This document shows positions 42,044 through 50,465 of a stretch of 64,000 nt of DNA, in pieces. The stretch is from the NCBI RefSeq assembly GCF_008123965.1, contig NZ_VSTH01000099.1:1-64000 (forward strand), in the 5' to 3' direction. Every line of letters begins with the position of its first letter. Within the stretch, counting starts at the first letter, position 1. This DNA is from Bradyrhizobium hipponense. Lineage in GTDB: Bacteria; Pseudomonadota; Alphaproteobacteria; Rhizobiales; Xanthobacteraceae. The translations under genes and the position numbers were made by a program. The notes beneath the pieces were generated by a model. It had not been told where the DNA came from. It saw only the letters and a program-made list of their open reading frames with translations, and did no database searches.

Positions 42044-43228
42044 CTAATCGTCCGCGAACTCGTCTTCCTCGTTGATCTTCTCGCGCTTGCTCTTGTGCGC
42101 ACCGAGCGAGCCGGTCACGTAGGGATCTCGCGAGTTCGTATAGGGATTGCGCGACTGCGCCCGCGCGGCAACCTCATCGCCGGAGACGGCGGCCGGCTGG
42201 CAGATCAGGCGGCGGCTGGCGCGGCGCATCAGATCCACGTGGATGTGGTCGTAGTGATAGACGTTGGAGCCTGGCGCCAGCACGGTGGTGAAATGCGCGC
42301 ACGCCCCGGACTGCACGTCGCGCAAAAAGCCCTGCTCTTCCGGCATGCCGCGCCAGCCGTCCTTCACGGTGACGCGGCGGCCGTCGGCGAGCACGAAGGC
42401 TGCGATATCGAGCGCGTTTCCGAAGGCGTGCTCTGAGATGTGGGCATGCGAATTGCCGTTCATGCCGCGGCAGGAATAGGCGGAGATCTGCTTGATCTCG
42501 ACGACGCGGGTGCCGAACCAGCGCATCGCCGACGGCTGCACGGTGTCGGCGAACCAGCGGTCGAGTTCGGACACGATCGGACACGCCAGCGTCGCGACCG
42601 GCTTCACTGCGACCGGGCCGACGGCGGTGACCGCATTGCCCTGCGCAGGACCGAGGCGCGGCGGCGGTTGTTGCGCGGGGGCTTGCGAATAAGGCGCCGG
42701 CCCCGGCGGCCTTGCCGGATAGCTCGGCGCATTCATGTAGCGCGCCGCACCCGCGGCATCGGTGCCTTCGGGTGGCAGGTCGATCTCGTCCTCCTGCGGC
42801 GCCACGCCGGGAGCGTTGAGCGAGACCGGGCCGGATGACGCGCCGTAACCGGACGGCTGGCGCACCGCACTCTCGGGATAGTTCTGGCGTTGCGGGTAGC
42901 CGGATCGCGGCTGCGTCACCGGCCAGCGCGGCTGGTTGCCGATGCTTCCGGGCGGACGCAAATCCTCGTCGGCAAAGCCGTAGCTCGAGGAGCCTTCGCC
43001 GATGGCGGCGACCTTTAACGGGAATTCGGCGCCGCACATGCCGGGGCCGGAGATCGGCTCGATGCGGACGATGTCCGCGCTCTCCTTGACCGCGCCCGAC
43101 TTCAGGCATGCGGCTTCCGCCTCGGCCCGCCACGGTTCACGTTCGGCCTGAAAGAAGCCGCGTCCGCAACCCGCAAGCGAAACAAGGACGATGGAGCCGA
43201 CGAGATACAAACGAACTCCGCGCGTCAT
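42044..43228 (-). CDS. Extensin-like lipoprotein, likely M15-type peptidase fold
   Basis: A 394-residue exported lipoprotein. The signal ends in LVSLAGC (Cys about 21). A Pro/Gln/Gly-rich middle (about 90-215) is followed by the extensin-like C-terminal domain from about 220, with CRGMNGNSHAHISEHAFGNALDIAAF and YHYDHIHVDLM. The histidines and aspartates in HAFGNALDI and DHIH resemble the zinc site of D,D-carboxypeptidases of the M15 group, so cell-wall hydrolysis is plausible. It converges on the LanC-like gene, with 110 gene-free bases between. Confidence 0.88.
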   Translation of the reverse strand: MTRGVRLYLVGSIVLVSLAGCGRGFFQAEREPWRAEAEAACLKSGAVKESADIVRIEPISGPGMCGAEFPLKVAAIGEGSSSYGFADEDLRPPGSIGNQPRWPVTQPRSGYPQRQNYPESAVRQPSGYGASSGPVSLNAPGVAPQEDEIDLPPEGTDAAGAARYMNAPSYPARPPGPAPYSQAPAQQPPPRLGPAQGNAVTAVGPVAVKPVATLACPIVSELDRWFADTVQPSAMRWFGTRVVEIKQISAYSCRGMNGNSHAHISEHAFGNALDIAAFVLADGRRVTVKDGWRGMPEEQGFLRDVQSGACAHFTTVLAPGSNVYHYDHIHVDLMRRASRRLICQPAAVSGDEVAARAQSRNPYTNSRDPYVTGSLGAHKSKREKINEEDEFADD

Positions 43229-43412
43229 GCGCGCACGTTCGGTGAATTTACTTAAAGACTCTTCAACGTGTTGATTTCAGCCTTCCTTAACCATGCCGGG
43301 GTCGCCGCTGAACGGCAGCGGGGCTGACTTTTTTGGGAGGAGTCTTTCTGTTAACCATGATCCTTGCCCGCAAAGTAGCGCGATAGCGGGAGCGATCCCA
43401 GGGAGCAACGTC

Positions 43413-43496
43413 ATGACGTTCGTCGGAAGACTGAGCGTTATCGCCGCGTACCTCGCCATGGCCTTCGTCGGCGCCATCGTGCTCGGCATGATCTGA
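43413..43496 (+). CDS. 27-residue single-span membrane peptide
   Basis: An ATG at 43413 preceded by GGGAG eight bases earlier opens a 27-residue frame ending with TGA at 43496. The peptide, MTFVGRLSVIAAYLAMAFVG then AIVLGMI, is almost entirely one hydrophobic helix. Longer frames upstream lack a ribosome site. The clean ribosome site and plausible membrane helix favour a real small protein, but no function can be given. It stands alone between the extensin-like gene and the DUF2147 gene. Confidence 0.55.
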   Translation: MTFVGRLSVIAAYLAMAFVGAIVLGMI

Positions 43497-43729
43497 ACGA
43501 CGCATCCAACGACCTTGCTCCACTTCGCCGAGGCCGTGATCGGCTTCGCGCACCATTGATCAACGCAGGTCCAGTGCTTGCCTGAGCGGAGCGAAGAGAG
43601 CAGCCGCGGCAAGGCGGACCCGTTGTGATGTTCATCACATAACACCAGCCCCGCCCAGCGTAAGGTCGAACCACGCTCAGTCGTTCACCGACCTCAGGTC
43701 ATCGGGACCACGCAATTTTGGAGATTGTC

Positions 43730-44503
43730 ATGAACAAGCTCTACATCGCCACCACCGCACTCTTCCTCGCGTCGACCGCCGCTGCACATGCCGGCAACGC
43801 GATCTCGTTCCAGATCGAAGGCCAGCACATTCGCATTGAGACGCCGCGCAACTGCGCCTCGCTCGACTGCGTCACCATCGTCGCCCCTAGCCTGTCGAAC
43901 AAGCCGATCAAGCTGAACAGCATCAATCTCAACGGCCTCGGCGGCTCCAAAGACGATGACGACACCACGCCGGCTCCGACCACGACCGCGCAGCCGGCTC
44001 CGGTGCAGCAGCAGCCGGTACCGCAGGCGCCCGTCCAGTCCATCGCACCGGCCGCGCCCGCTGTCGCTGCTCCCTCCGTTCCGGCCACGACCGTTGCCGC
44101 CGCGCCTGCCGTCGGCTTCGATACCCCGGCGCAGCCTGCGCCCGTTGTCGCACCTGCTGCTGCGCCTGAGCCAGTCGCGCTTGCACCTGCTCCGGTTGCC
44201 GCCGCGCCCGCGTCGGCCGCGACCACGCCGCTCGGCGTGTGGGCGACTGAAGAGAACAAGGGCAATGTCCGCGTCGAACAGTGCGGCGCCAATCTCTGCG
44301 GCTACGCCGAGAAGACCAACGCGCGCATCCTGATCAACATGAAGCCCGAGGGATCGAAGTGGAGCGGCCGCATCCACGATCCCGACTCCGGCCGCAATTA
44401 CGACTCCACCATCGCAATGAAGGGGCCGAATGCGATGCGCGTGCAGGGCTGCGCCTTCGGCGGCATGTTCTGCGGCGGCCAGACCTGGAAGCGCGTGAGC
44501 TGA
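43730..44503 (+). CDS. Exported DUF2147-domain protein with Pro/Ala-rich linker
   Basis: A 257-residue secreted protein with a signal peptide (MNKLYIATTALFLASTAAAHAG). A short N-terminal domain with two cysteines (NCASLDC) is followed by a roughly 90-residue Pro/Ala/Val linker and a C-terminal DUF2147-like domain (GVWATEENKGNVRVEQCGANLCGY, GRIHDPDSGRNYDS, VQGCAFGGMFCGG). The C-terminal domain lacks the usual middle loop. The ATG at 43730 follows GGAG. Function is unknown; the cysteines suggest disulfides in the periplasm. Confidence 0.8.
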   Translation: MNKLYIATTALFLASTAAAHAGNAISFQIEGQHIRIETPRNCASLDCVTIVAPSLSNKPIKLNSINLNGLGGSKDDDDTTPAPTTTAQPAPVQQQPVPQAPVQSIAPAAPAVAAPSVPATTVAAAPAVGFDTPAQPAPVVAPAAAPEPVALAPAPVAAAPASAATTPLGVWATEENKGNVRVEQCGANLCGYAEKTNARILINMKPEGSKWSGRIHDPDSGRNYDSTIAMKGPNAMRVQGCAFGGMFCGGQTWKRVS

Positions 44504-44680
44504 CGCCAAATACATCGCAACACGACGCATACACAATCGTTCGTCATGCCCGGGCTTGTCCCGGGCATCCACGTTCTTGGTGCTGCGCGTCAAGGCGTGG
44601 ATGGCCGGGACAAGCCCGGCCATGACGATGTGGAGACACCGACGTTTCGATTGTTGGTATCGTTTCGGCGGGCCGGCTCA
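44504..44680. repeat. Intergenic palindromic repeat (CATGCCCGGGC family) in gene-free gap
   Basis: Within this gene-free stretch, 44542-44627 forms a two-arm element: CGTCATGCCCGGGCTTGTCC with GGGCATCCACG on the left, and CGTGGATGGCCGGGACAAGC with CCGGCCATGACG on the right. A sister copy at 49560-49647 has the two arms in swapped order. The rest of the stretch shows no gene. Confidence 0.75.
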
Positions 44681-44710
44681 TAGACTTAGCACTAATAGAC
44701 TTGGCACTAA
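44681..44710 (+). promoter_or_regulatory. 15-base tandem repeat ahead of the FecR gene
   Basis: TAGACTTAGCACTAA and TAGACTTGGCACTAA follow each other directly with one difference. The pair lies about 100 bases before the FecR-domain gene in an otherwise plain region. Head-to-tail 15-base repeats suit two regulator subunits about one and a half helical turns apart, but could also be a chance duplication. Confidence 0.35.
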
Positions 44711-44810
44711 CGTTCGCCTCCCCCTTATGCAACAGATGTTCATCCGCCGTTCAGCCTGCCCCGGTTGAAACTGCGCACTCTCGCCTCGCGTTTCTCACCG
44801 GGATCTCCTC

Positions 44811-46163
44811 GTGGATTTTATCGTGGCCTGGCGCCGCTTCGTGTTCGCGCTTCCGCTGCTGGTGCTGCCGCTGGCCGGCGCGAGCGTGGCTTCTGCATCG
44901 GATGCAATCGAGCTTGCGCAGGCACAGCCGCAAGCCCAGCCGGCACCGACACCCTCCCCCGCGCCGGCAGCCTCGCCGACACCGGCGGCGGACGCCCAGC
45001 CCGCCACCGTCGAGCCGATCGGCAACGTCGCGACCGTGACGGGCATCGCGACCGTTATCCGCGACAGAAATTCTTATCCGCTGCGAGTCCGCGACGACAT
45101 CTACCTCAACGACATCGTGCAGACCTCCTCGAACTCCGCGCTCGGCATCACCTTCAACGACGCGACCACGTTCAACCTCTCCGCCGGCGCCAAGATCACC
45201 ATCGACAATTACGTCTATGAGGACGGCGGCAAGCAGAATTCGGCGATCGTCGACATCGGCAAGGGCACGGTCGCCTTCGTCGCCGCAGCGGTGGCGAAGA
45301 CCGGCGACATGAAGATCACCACGCCGACGGCGACGCTCGGCATCCGCGGCACTACCGGCGTCGTCAACGTGCCCGTGGGCGCGGCCGCCAGCAGCGCCGC
45401 CAACGTCAACATCAAGCTCTATCCGGACGCCGACGGCCGGGTCGGGCACATCGACGTCGACGACCGCAGCAGCGGCACGCGTCTCGGCGCGCTGACGCAA
45501 GGCGCCAGCGGCTTTGCGATTCGCGCGAGCGCAGGCAGCGCCGGCGGCATGCGCTTTGCCGCGGTGCCGATCACGATTCCGCCGCAGCAGATCGCGCGCG
45601 ACCGCAGCTTCGTCAGCCAGGTACATCTGGCCCAGACCACGGGCCGCCAGATCGTCACCGAACAGCGCGACTTCCGCCGCGCCAATCCTACCGCAAGCAG
45701 CCGCATTCCGCGGCCGGCCCAGCCGCCGCAACAGCAGCAATTGCGGCCGACGACCGCGCCGGGACAACAGCCGCAGCGGCCGAACGGCCAGCCGGGACAG
45801 AACAACCGTCCGGGTCCGCAACAGCCGGGCGCGCCAAACCGCCAAGGCGCGCAGCAGCCGCCCCAGCGGCAAGGACAAGGCGGCGCCGTGCAGCCGGGCA
45901 CGCCGCGTGCGGGCCAGGGTCAGCGGCAAGGTGCGGGACAGCCGGCGGGCGTGCCGCGCACCGGTCAAGGCACACAGCCGAGCGGCGCGCCGCAAGCGCA
46001 GCCGCCGCGCACGGGGTTGCCGCCCGGCGCACAACCGGCCGTCCAGCCGCAACAACAATTCCAGCGCCCAGGCGGGATGCAGCAGCGCCTGCCCGGCGCA
46101 CAGCGCCCCGCGGCGCCGCGCAAGCCGGCGCTGGCTCCGAAGGAGAAGAAGGAGCGGCGGTAG
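44811..46163 (+). CDS. Exported FecR-domain protein with Pro/Gln/Gly-rich tail
   Basis: A 450-residue protein with a signal peptide (VFALPLLVLPLAGASVASA). A Pro/Ala linker precedes a FecR-like domain at about residues 65-190 (RDDIYLNDIVQTSSNSALGITFNDATTFNLSAGAKI in the family pattern, with TPTATLGIRGTT). A roughly 170-residue tail is very rich in Pro, Gln and Gly and ends in Lys/Arg. It starts with GTG. Such stand-alone periplasmic FecR proteins, unlike FecR of iron uptake, are not tied to an adjacent sigma factor here. The tail may bind cell wall or partners. Confidence 0.85.
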   Translation: MDFIVAWRRFVFALPLLVLPLAGASVASASDAIELAQAQPQAQPAPTPSPAPAASPTPAADAQPATVEPIGNVATVTGIATVIRDRNSYPLRVRDDIYLNDIVQTSSNSALGITFNDATTFNLSAGAKITIDNYVYEDGGKQNSAIVDIGKGTVAFVAAAVAKTGDMKITTPTATLGIRGTTGVVNVPVGAAASSAANVNIKLYPDADGRVGHIDVDDRSSGTRLGALTQGASGFAIRASAGSAGGMRFAAVPITIPPQQIARDRSFVSQVHLAQTTGRQIVTEQRDFRRANPTASSRIPRPAQPPQQQQLRPTTAPGQQPQRPNGQPGQNNRPGPQQPGAPNRQGAQQPPQRQGQGGAVQPGTPRAGQGQRQGAGQPAGVPRTGQGTQPSGAPQAQPPRTGLPPGAQPAVQPQQQFQRPGGMQQRLPGAQRPAAPRKPALAPKEKKERR

Positions 46164-46191
46164 AATGCAAAGCGCATCAACAGCGTCGGTG

Positions 46192-46335
46192 CGCTCCCCG
46201 TTCTTACGGGGAGAGGGTTGGGGTGAGGGGCTGCTTCCGCGTCGGCGGTGAAAGACGGACTCGCGGAGAGTCCCCCTCACCCGGAATTCAAGCTACGCTT
46301 GAATTCCGACCTCTCCCCGCAGGCGGGGCGAGGTG
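46192..46335. repeat. Intergenic palindromic repeat between FecR and NUDIX genes
   Basis: Arms with CTCCCCGTTCTTACGGGGAG and CTCCCCGCAGGCGGGG flank GGGTGAGGGG and CCCCTCACCC, plus an inner GGAATTCAAGCTACGCTTGA hairpin. It lies between two convergent genes. Confidence 0.7.
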
Positions 46336-46343
46336 AAGACAGC

Positions 46344-46910
46344 TCACGCTTCGCCGCGCAGCCACGCCTTCACCTTTTGCAGCAGACCATGCCGCAGTTC
46401 GTCGACGGACGCCGCTTCGGCCGGTGTCAGGGTCTGCATGGCGGCGTCGACGTCCTCGCTTGCAAGCGGCGACGCGATTTCAGCGTCGGCCGGCGCCAGC
46501 CCCGCGGCCGCCAGCGCGATCGGGCCGATCTGCACCAGGAACGCGCGCTCGTACTCGCGCGACAGCCGCGCGGTCGCATCCTCCAGCGTCAGCCAGTCGA
46601 CCGCCCTGATGTCGTTCATCAGCTTGCGGACCGGACCGCCCTCGGCCTCCATCCGCCAGAAATGCACGGCCTTGGAGCGCCCGCCGGACTGGTAGACGAG
46701 CGTGCCCAAGAATTCGTGGACGGCGACGTCGTGGCCGGTCTCCTCCAGCACCTCGCGATGCGCGGCTTGCTTCGGCGTCTCGCCGTCGTCGAGCTTGCCC
46801 TTGGGCAAGACCCATTCGTTGCGCTTGCGCTGGCGTACGACCGCGATCAGCGGCGGCGCACCACGCCGCAGCACAATACCACCCGCTGCCAGAACCGGCG
46901 CCCGCGCCAT
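46344..46910 (-). CDS. NUDIX hydrolase
   Basis: A 188-residue protein with an exact Nudix box spanning residues 38-59: Gly38, Glu44, then REVLEETG at 52-59. The family hydrolyses nucleoside diphosphates linked to another group. The N-terminal AAGGIVLRRG and WVLPKGKLD fit diadenosine polyphosphate or similar hydrolases. A C-terminal helical extension of about 50 residues (EDVDAAMQTLTPAEAASVDEL) is less usual. It follows psd by 67 bases on the same strand and could share its transcript. The substrate is unknown. Confidence 0.92.
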   Translation of the reverse strand: MARAPVLAAGGIVLRRGAPPLIAVVRQRKRNEWVLPKGKLDDGETPKQAAHREVLEETGHDVAVHEFLGTLVYQSGGRSKAVHFWRMEAEGGPVRKLMNDIRAVDWLTLEDATARLSREYERAFLVQIGPIALAAAGLAPADAEIASPLASEDVDAAMQTLTPAEAASVDELRHGLLQKVKAWLRGEA

Positions 46911-46977
46911 CGAAAGATCTCGCCGTGTCGAATCGTCCCCGCGGACGATATAGGCGGCCGAGACGGCGGAATGAAGA

Positions 46978-47841
46978 CTAGTTTTTTCTCAGCAGCGCCT
47001 GGCCCGCCCGGATGCGCGTGCCTTCGGCGATGCCATCGCAAAACGAAAAATCGCCGGGCGCGAGGATGATGATGGTCGAGCCGTGCTCGAACCAGCCGAG
47101 CTCCTCGCCCTTGCTCACGTTGACGTCGCAAGGGAAGTTGACCGGGCCGCGCGTCTGCGCGTTCAGCACCATATCGAGGAAGTGCAGGCGGATGCTCGCG
47201 ACCAGGATCGCCGCAACCGGCACCAGCGTCACCGCCTCGCCGGAGCTGAGATGCGTGCGGATCACCGCGCGCTCGTTCTTGCAGAACAGGCGCTCGACCC
47301 GCTTCAGCGCGATCGGGTTGACGTTCCAGACGTCGCCATGGATCAGCGTGACGCGCTCGATATGCGCGTCAAAAGGCGCGTGGAAGCGGTGATACATGCT
47401 CGAGGTCAGCCGCAGTGTGACGAAGGAGCCGTTGCGGTGCTGGTCGACAAGGGCGGAATCGCCGACGAGGTCGAGCAGCGAATAGGGCGCGCCCTTGACC
47501 TGGAACAGCTCGGTATCGGCGATCCGGCCATGGGCGCCGACGATGCCGTCGGAGGGACTCGCGACAATGGAAGGGTCGGGATCAAAGGGCCGCAGGCCCG
47601 GCTTCAGCTCCCGGGTGAAGCAGTCGTGCAGGCTCTTGAAGTGGCTCTTGCGCGCCTCCGACAGATCGAGGTCCGAGAACAGCTTCCACAGCGCGATGGA
47701 GCCGTCCCGAACCAACGTGTTCTCGATCTTGGAGAACCAGCCCATGAAGCGGGTCAGCGCGGCGCGGGGGATGCGGTTGGTCAACAGGAAGTTGAGGTCT
47801 TCCTGCTGGGTGAAAGAGGCGATGAGGGCTTTGACTGTCAT
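46978..47841 (-). CDS. psd: Phosphatidylserine decarboxylase
   Basis: Psd makes phosphatidylethanolamine from phosphatidylserine in the inner membrane, using a pyruvoyl group formed by self-cleavage. The 287-residue product has YHRFHAPFDAHIERV with the catalytic histidines. The cleavage motif is FEHGSTIIIL near the C-terminus, where the cut falls between Gly and Ser. E. coli Psd has LGST at this place. The length matches the E. coli type. The start at 47841 (MTVKALIASF) is used. It is divergent from the class III aminotransferase, with only 35 bases between the starts. Confidence 0.95.
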   Translation of the reverse strand: MTVKALIASFTQQEDLNFLLTNRIPRAALTRFMGWFSKIENTLVRDGSIALWKLFSDLDLSEARKSHFKSLHDCFTRELKPGLRPFDPDPSIVASPSDGIVGAHGRIADTELFQVKGAPYSLLDLVGDSALVDQHRNGSFVTLRLTSSMYHRFHAPFDAHIERVTLIHGDVWNVNPIALKRVERLFCKNERAVIRTHLSSGEAVTLVPVAAILVASIRLHFLDMVLNAQTRGPVNFPCDVNVSKGEELGWFEHGSTIIILAPGDFSFCDGIAEGTRIRAGQALLRKN

Positions 47842-47876
47842 GAATCTGTCAGCTCGCAAGGTTAGCGCTTGTTGTC

Positions 47877-49541
47877 ATGGAAACGACACTCCCGATTCTC
47901 TCTTTGTCCGTGGCCGCCGCAGCGTCCGCCGCCGCTGCCTTCCCGAAGCTCAAGGCGCGGATCGAACTGTCCCGCGCCAAGCATCGCTCGCTCTCCGGGC
48001 ACTCCAAAATGTCGCGCCGGGTGGCGCGGCTGGTCCCGTTCTACGAATTCGAAGGGGATGAATACTTCGGCTGCGACGGCGCGCCGGCGAACGTGGTGAT
48101 GCAGCGCAAGGATGCCTTCTTCCGCCTCGCGCGCGTCTACGCCGATCGCTACCCGAAAGGGCGCGTGATGACCAGGGAAGCGGCGGAGAAGATCTCCGAC
48201 CTGAACTTCACCGAAACCTACCGCGTGCCGTTCCAGTTCTCGCGCCTGGTCCGCGAAAATCTGGGCACCTCGACCTTCATGGAGTCCTCGAGCGGCGTCA
48301 CCGTTAGGGATGTCGACGGCAACATCTCCTACGACCTCACCGGCTCCTACGGCGTCAACATCTTCGGCAACGACTTCTACAAGGAATGCATCGAGGGATC
48401 CGAGAAACGCGCGCATGCGCTCGGCCCCGTGCTCGGCCCCTACCATCCCGTCATCCTCGAGAACGTGCAGCGGCTCTGCCAGATCTCCGGCCTCGACGAA
48501 GTCTCCTTCCACATGTCCGGCACCGAGGCCGTGATGCAGGCGGTGCGGCTTGCACGCTACCACACCAAGCGTAGCCATCTCGTTCGTTTCGCCGGCGCCT
48601 ATCACGGCTGGTGGGGCGACGTGCAGCCCGGCGTCGGCAACCCAATTCCCGCGCACGAAACCTACACCCTCGCCGAAATGTCGCAGAAGACGCTGCAGGT
48701 GCTGCGTACGCGCCGCGACATCGCCTGCGTGCTGGTCAATCCGCTCCAGGCGCTGCATCCGAACGCCAACGCGCCCGGCGATTCCGCGCTGGTCGACTCG
48801 TCCCGCGGCGGCAATTTCGACCGCGCGGCTTACGCCGAATGGCTGAAAAAGCTCCGCGAGGTCTGCACCGAGCGCGGCATCGTGCTGATCTTCGACGAGG
48901 TCTTTGTCGGCTTCCGCCTCGCCGCCGGCGGCGCCCAGGACTATTTCGGCGTGCGCGCCGACATGGTGACCTACGGCAAGAGCCTCGCCGGCGGCCTGCC
49001 GGTGGGCGTGGTCTGCGGCAAAAAGGAGCTGATGCGTCGCTTCCGCGACGACCGCCCCGCCGACGTCTGCTTCGCCCGCGGCACCTTCAACTCGCATCCC
49101 TATGTCATGACGGCGATGGACGAGTTTTTGAGCCGGCTCGCCAGCCCCAACTTCCGCGCCGTCTATGACCATCTGGACGAAACCTGGAACGGCCGCGCGC
49201 AAAAGCTCAACCAGATGCTGGAGGGTGCCGGCCTGCCAGTGCAGGTCGCCAATCTGTCGTCGATCTGGACGGTGAAGTACACCAAACCGTCCCGCTACAA
49301 CTGGATGCTGCAATATTACCTGCGTGCCGAAGGCCTGTCGTTGAGCTGGGTCGGCACCGGGCGGCTGATCTTCAGCCTGAACTACACCGACGCCGACTTC
49401 GCCGAAGTCGCCGACCGCTTCGTCCGCGCCGCGGCGAAGATGAAAGCCGACGGCTTCTGGTGGCACGATGCCGCGCTCACCAACAAGCGCATCAAGCGGC
49501 AGATCCTGAAAGAGATGCTGGCCAAGCGCTTCGGGCGCTGA
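47877..49541 (+). CDS. Class III aminotransferase, glutamate-1-semialdehyde aminomutase-like
   Basis: A 554-residue PLP enzyme. The class III pattern is clear: FHMSGTEAVMQAVRLAR, FAGAYHGWWGD, FDEVFVGFRLAAGGAQDYFGV, the PLP lysine Lys368 in VTYGKSLAGGLPVG, and GTFNSHPYVMTA. These match glutamate-1-semialdehyde aminomutase best. The protein is longer by about 120 residues at the N-terminus, which begins with a hydrophobic stretch (residues 5-22) and a basic helix. A second, special role instead of heme synthesis is therefore likely. It is near psd, a His-rich membrane protein and pmtA, which suggests a lipid-linked amino transfer; this is inference. Confidence 0.85.
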   Translation: METTLPILSLSVAAAASAAAAFPKLKARIELSRAKHRSLSGHSKMSRRVARLVPFYEFEGDEYFGCDGAPANVVMQRKDAFFRLARVYADRYPKGRVMTREAAEKISDLNFTETYRVPFQFSRLVRENLGTSTFMESSSGVTVRDVDGNISYDLTGSYGVNIFGNDFYKECIEGSEKRAHALGPVLGPYHPVILENVQRLCQISGLDEVSFHMSGTEAVMQAVRLARYHTKRSHLVRFAGAYHGWWGDVQPGVGNPIPAHETYTLAEMSQKTLQVLRTRRDIACVLVNPLQALHPNANAPGDSALVDSSRGGNFDRAAYAEWLKKLREVCTERGIVLIFDEVFVGFRLAAGGAQDYFGVRADMVTYGKSLAGGLPVGVVCGKKELMRRFRDDRPADVCFARGTFNSHPYVMTAMDEFLSRLASPNFRAVYDHLDETWNGRAQKLNQMLEGAGLPVQVANLSSIWTVKYTKPSRYNWMLQYYLRAEGLSLSWVGTGRLIFSLNYTDADFAEVADRFVRAAAKMKADGFWWHDAALTNKRIKRQILKEMLAKRFGR

Positions 49542-49559
49542 GGTTAATTCCTCCAACGT

Positions 49560-49647
49560 CGTCATGGCCGGGCTTGTCCCGGCCATCCACGCGTCTCCGC
49601 GCGACAGTTCTAAGACGTGGATGCCCGGGACAAGCCCGGGCATGACG
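49560..49647. repeat. Intergenic palindromic repeat (CATGCCCGGGC family, swapped arms)
   Basis: Left arm GTCATGGCCGGGCTTGTCCC with GGCCATCCACG and right arm CGTGGATGCCCGGGACAAGC with CCGGGCATGACG. Compared with 44542-44627, the GGCC-type and GCCC-type arms have changed places, so the copy is inverted. It lies between two convergent genes. Confidence 0.75.
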
Positions 49648-49684
49648 CAAGCAATAGACATTCGTGGTCTGGGCAATGAGCGTA

Positions 49685-50344
49685 TCAGGCGTGCTGCTCT
49701 TCCAGCGTGGGCTCGCCGAGCAAGCCCAGCGTGTGCTCGGGGTTGAGATGCAGGCCGGGGTCCATCAGCTCGCCGCGCATCAGCGCCAGCGGCGCGTTGC
49801 GATAGAGCATCAGGTCGTGGAAGGGATCGGTCAAGATCTTGGTCATCCAGACGAGGCCGGTCTCGACGTCGCGGATGAAGAACAGGTGCACGGTGCGGAA
49901 CAAGAGGCCGCCGATGCCGACCGCGAGCCAGATCTTGGCGACCTGACGCATGAAGTCGGTCGCTCCGATCCAGGGCTTGAACAGTCCGAACAGCGAGGGA
50001 TCGGCGAACAGCACCAGCGGCGATGCCGCCCAGATCGACATCAGCACGACCTTGCGCTGAAGGTTGTAGCCGACCTTGATCTCTTCCTTGTGCTCGTGCG
50101 TCGCCTGGTTGATGTGGTCGTAGCCGTGCGGCTCGAAGAAGAAGTGACCGGCCTGGCGCGAAGTCATCGAGACCAGCCAGCCGACCAGCGCCGAGATCAT
50201 GGGATCGACGAACAGCCAGACATAGGCGAACAGGAAGCTCAGGGCGCTGACGAAGTGCAGGCTCTGATTGATGCGGCTGTGATGATAGTAGCGATGGTCG
50301 TCCCAACGCTGGATCCGCAGCTGCTCGAGATAATTCTTGATCAT
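49685..50344 (-). CDS. His-rich membrane protein, Mpo1-like
   Basis: A 219-residue protein with about four membrane segments and many conserved-looking histidines: HRYYHH near residues 17-22, His30, His67 in RQAGHFFFEPHGYDH, and His83 and His85 in ATHEHKEE. This layout recalls the Mpo1/DUF962 group (iron-dependent oxidation of 2-hydroxy fatty acids in yeast) and other di-iron membrane oxygenases; the match is by pattern only. The start at 50344 has the ribosome site GGGGGAGAGC directly before it. It lies beside pmtA and converges on the aminotransferase gene. Confidence 0.7.
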   Translation of the reverse strand: MIKNYLEQLRIQRWDDHRYYHHSRINQSLHFVSALSFLFAYVWLFVDPMISALVGWLVSMTSRQAGHFFFEPHGYDHINQATHEHKEEIKVGYNLQRKVVLMSIWAASPLVLFADPSLFGLFKPWIGATDFMRQVAKIWLAVGIGGLLFRTVHLFFIRDVETGLVWMTKILTDPFHDLMLYRNAPLALMRGELMDPGLHLNPEHTLGLLGEPTLEEQHA

Positions 50345-50465
50345 GCTCTCCCCCAAAATGCTTTCGGGTACGGGATTTACAGAGATTCGATGTACGCCAT
50401 GTGACATCATCATTTTGTCATGTGACGATGTGCAGCGACGCGGTGACGCACGGGTTACTCTATCT

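Noticed and set aside
43296..43336. Terminator-like stretch (CCGCTG/CAGCGG followed later by six T)
   Set aside because: The stem is only six pairs and the T run begins eight bases after it. No plus-strand gene ends just before.
44702..44718. A sigma-54-like -24/-12 pair (TTGGCAC then TTCGC)
   Set aside because: The GG and GC elements are 11 bases apart where 10 is required, and the -12 box is TTCG, not TTGC.
47862..50306. An 814-codon minus-strand open frame across the aminotransferase gene
   Set aside because: It is antisense to a gene with full class III aminotransferase motifs. Its translation is low-complexity Arg/Ala/Gly/Val as expected from GC-rich shadow frames, and it has no recognisable domain.
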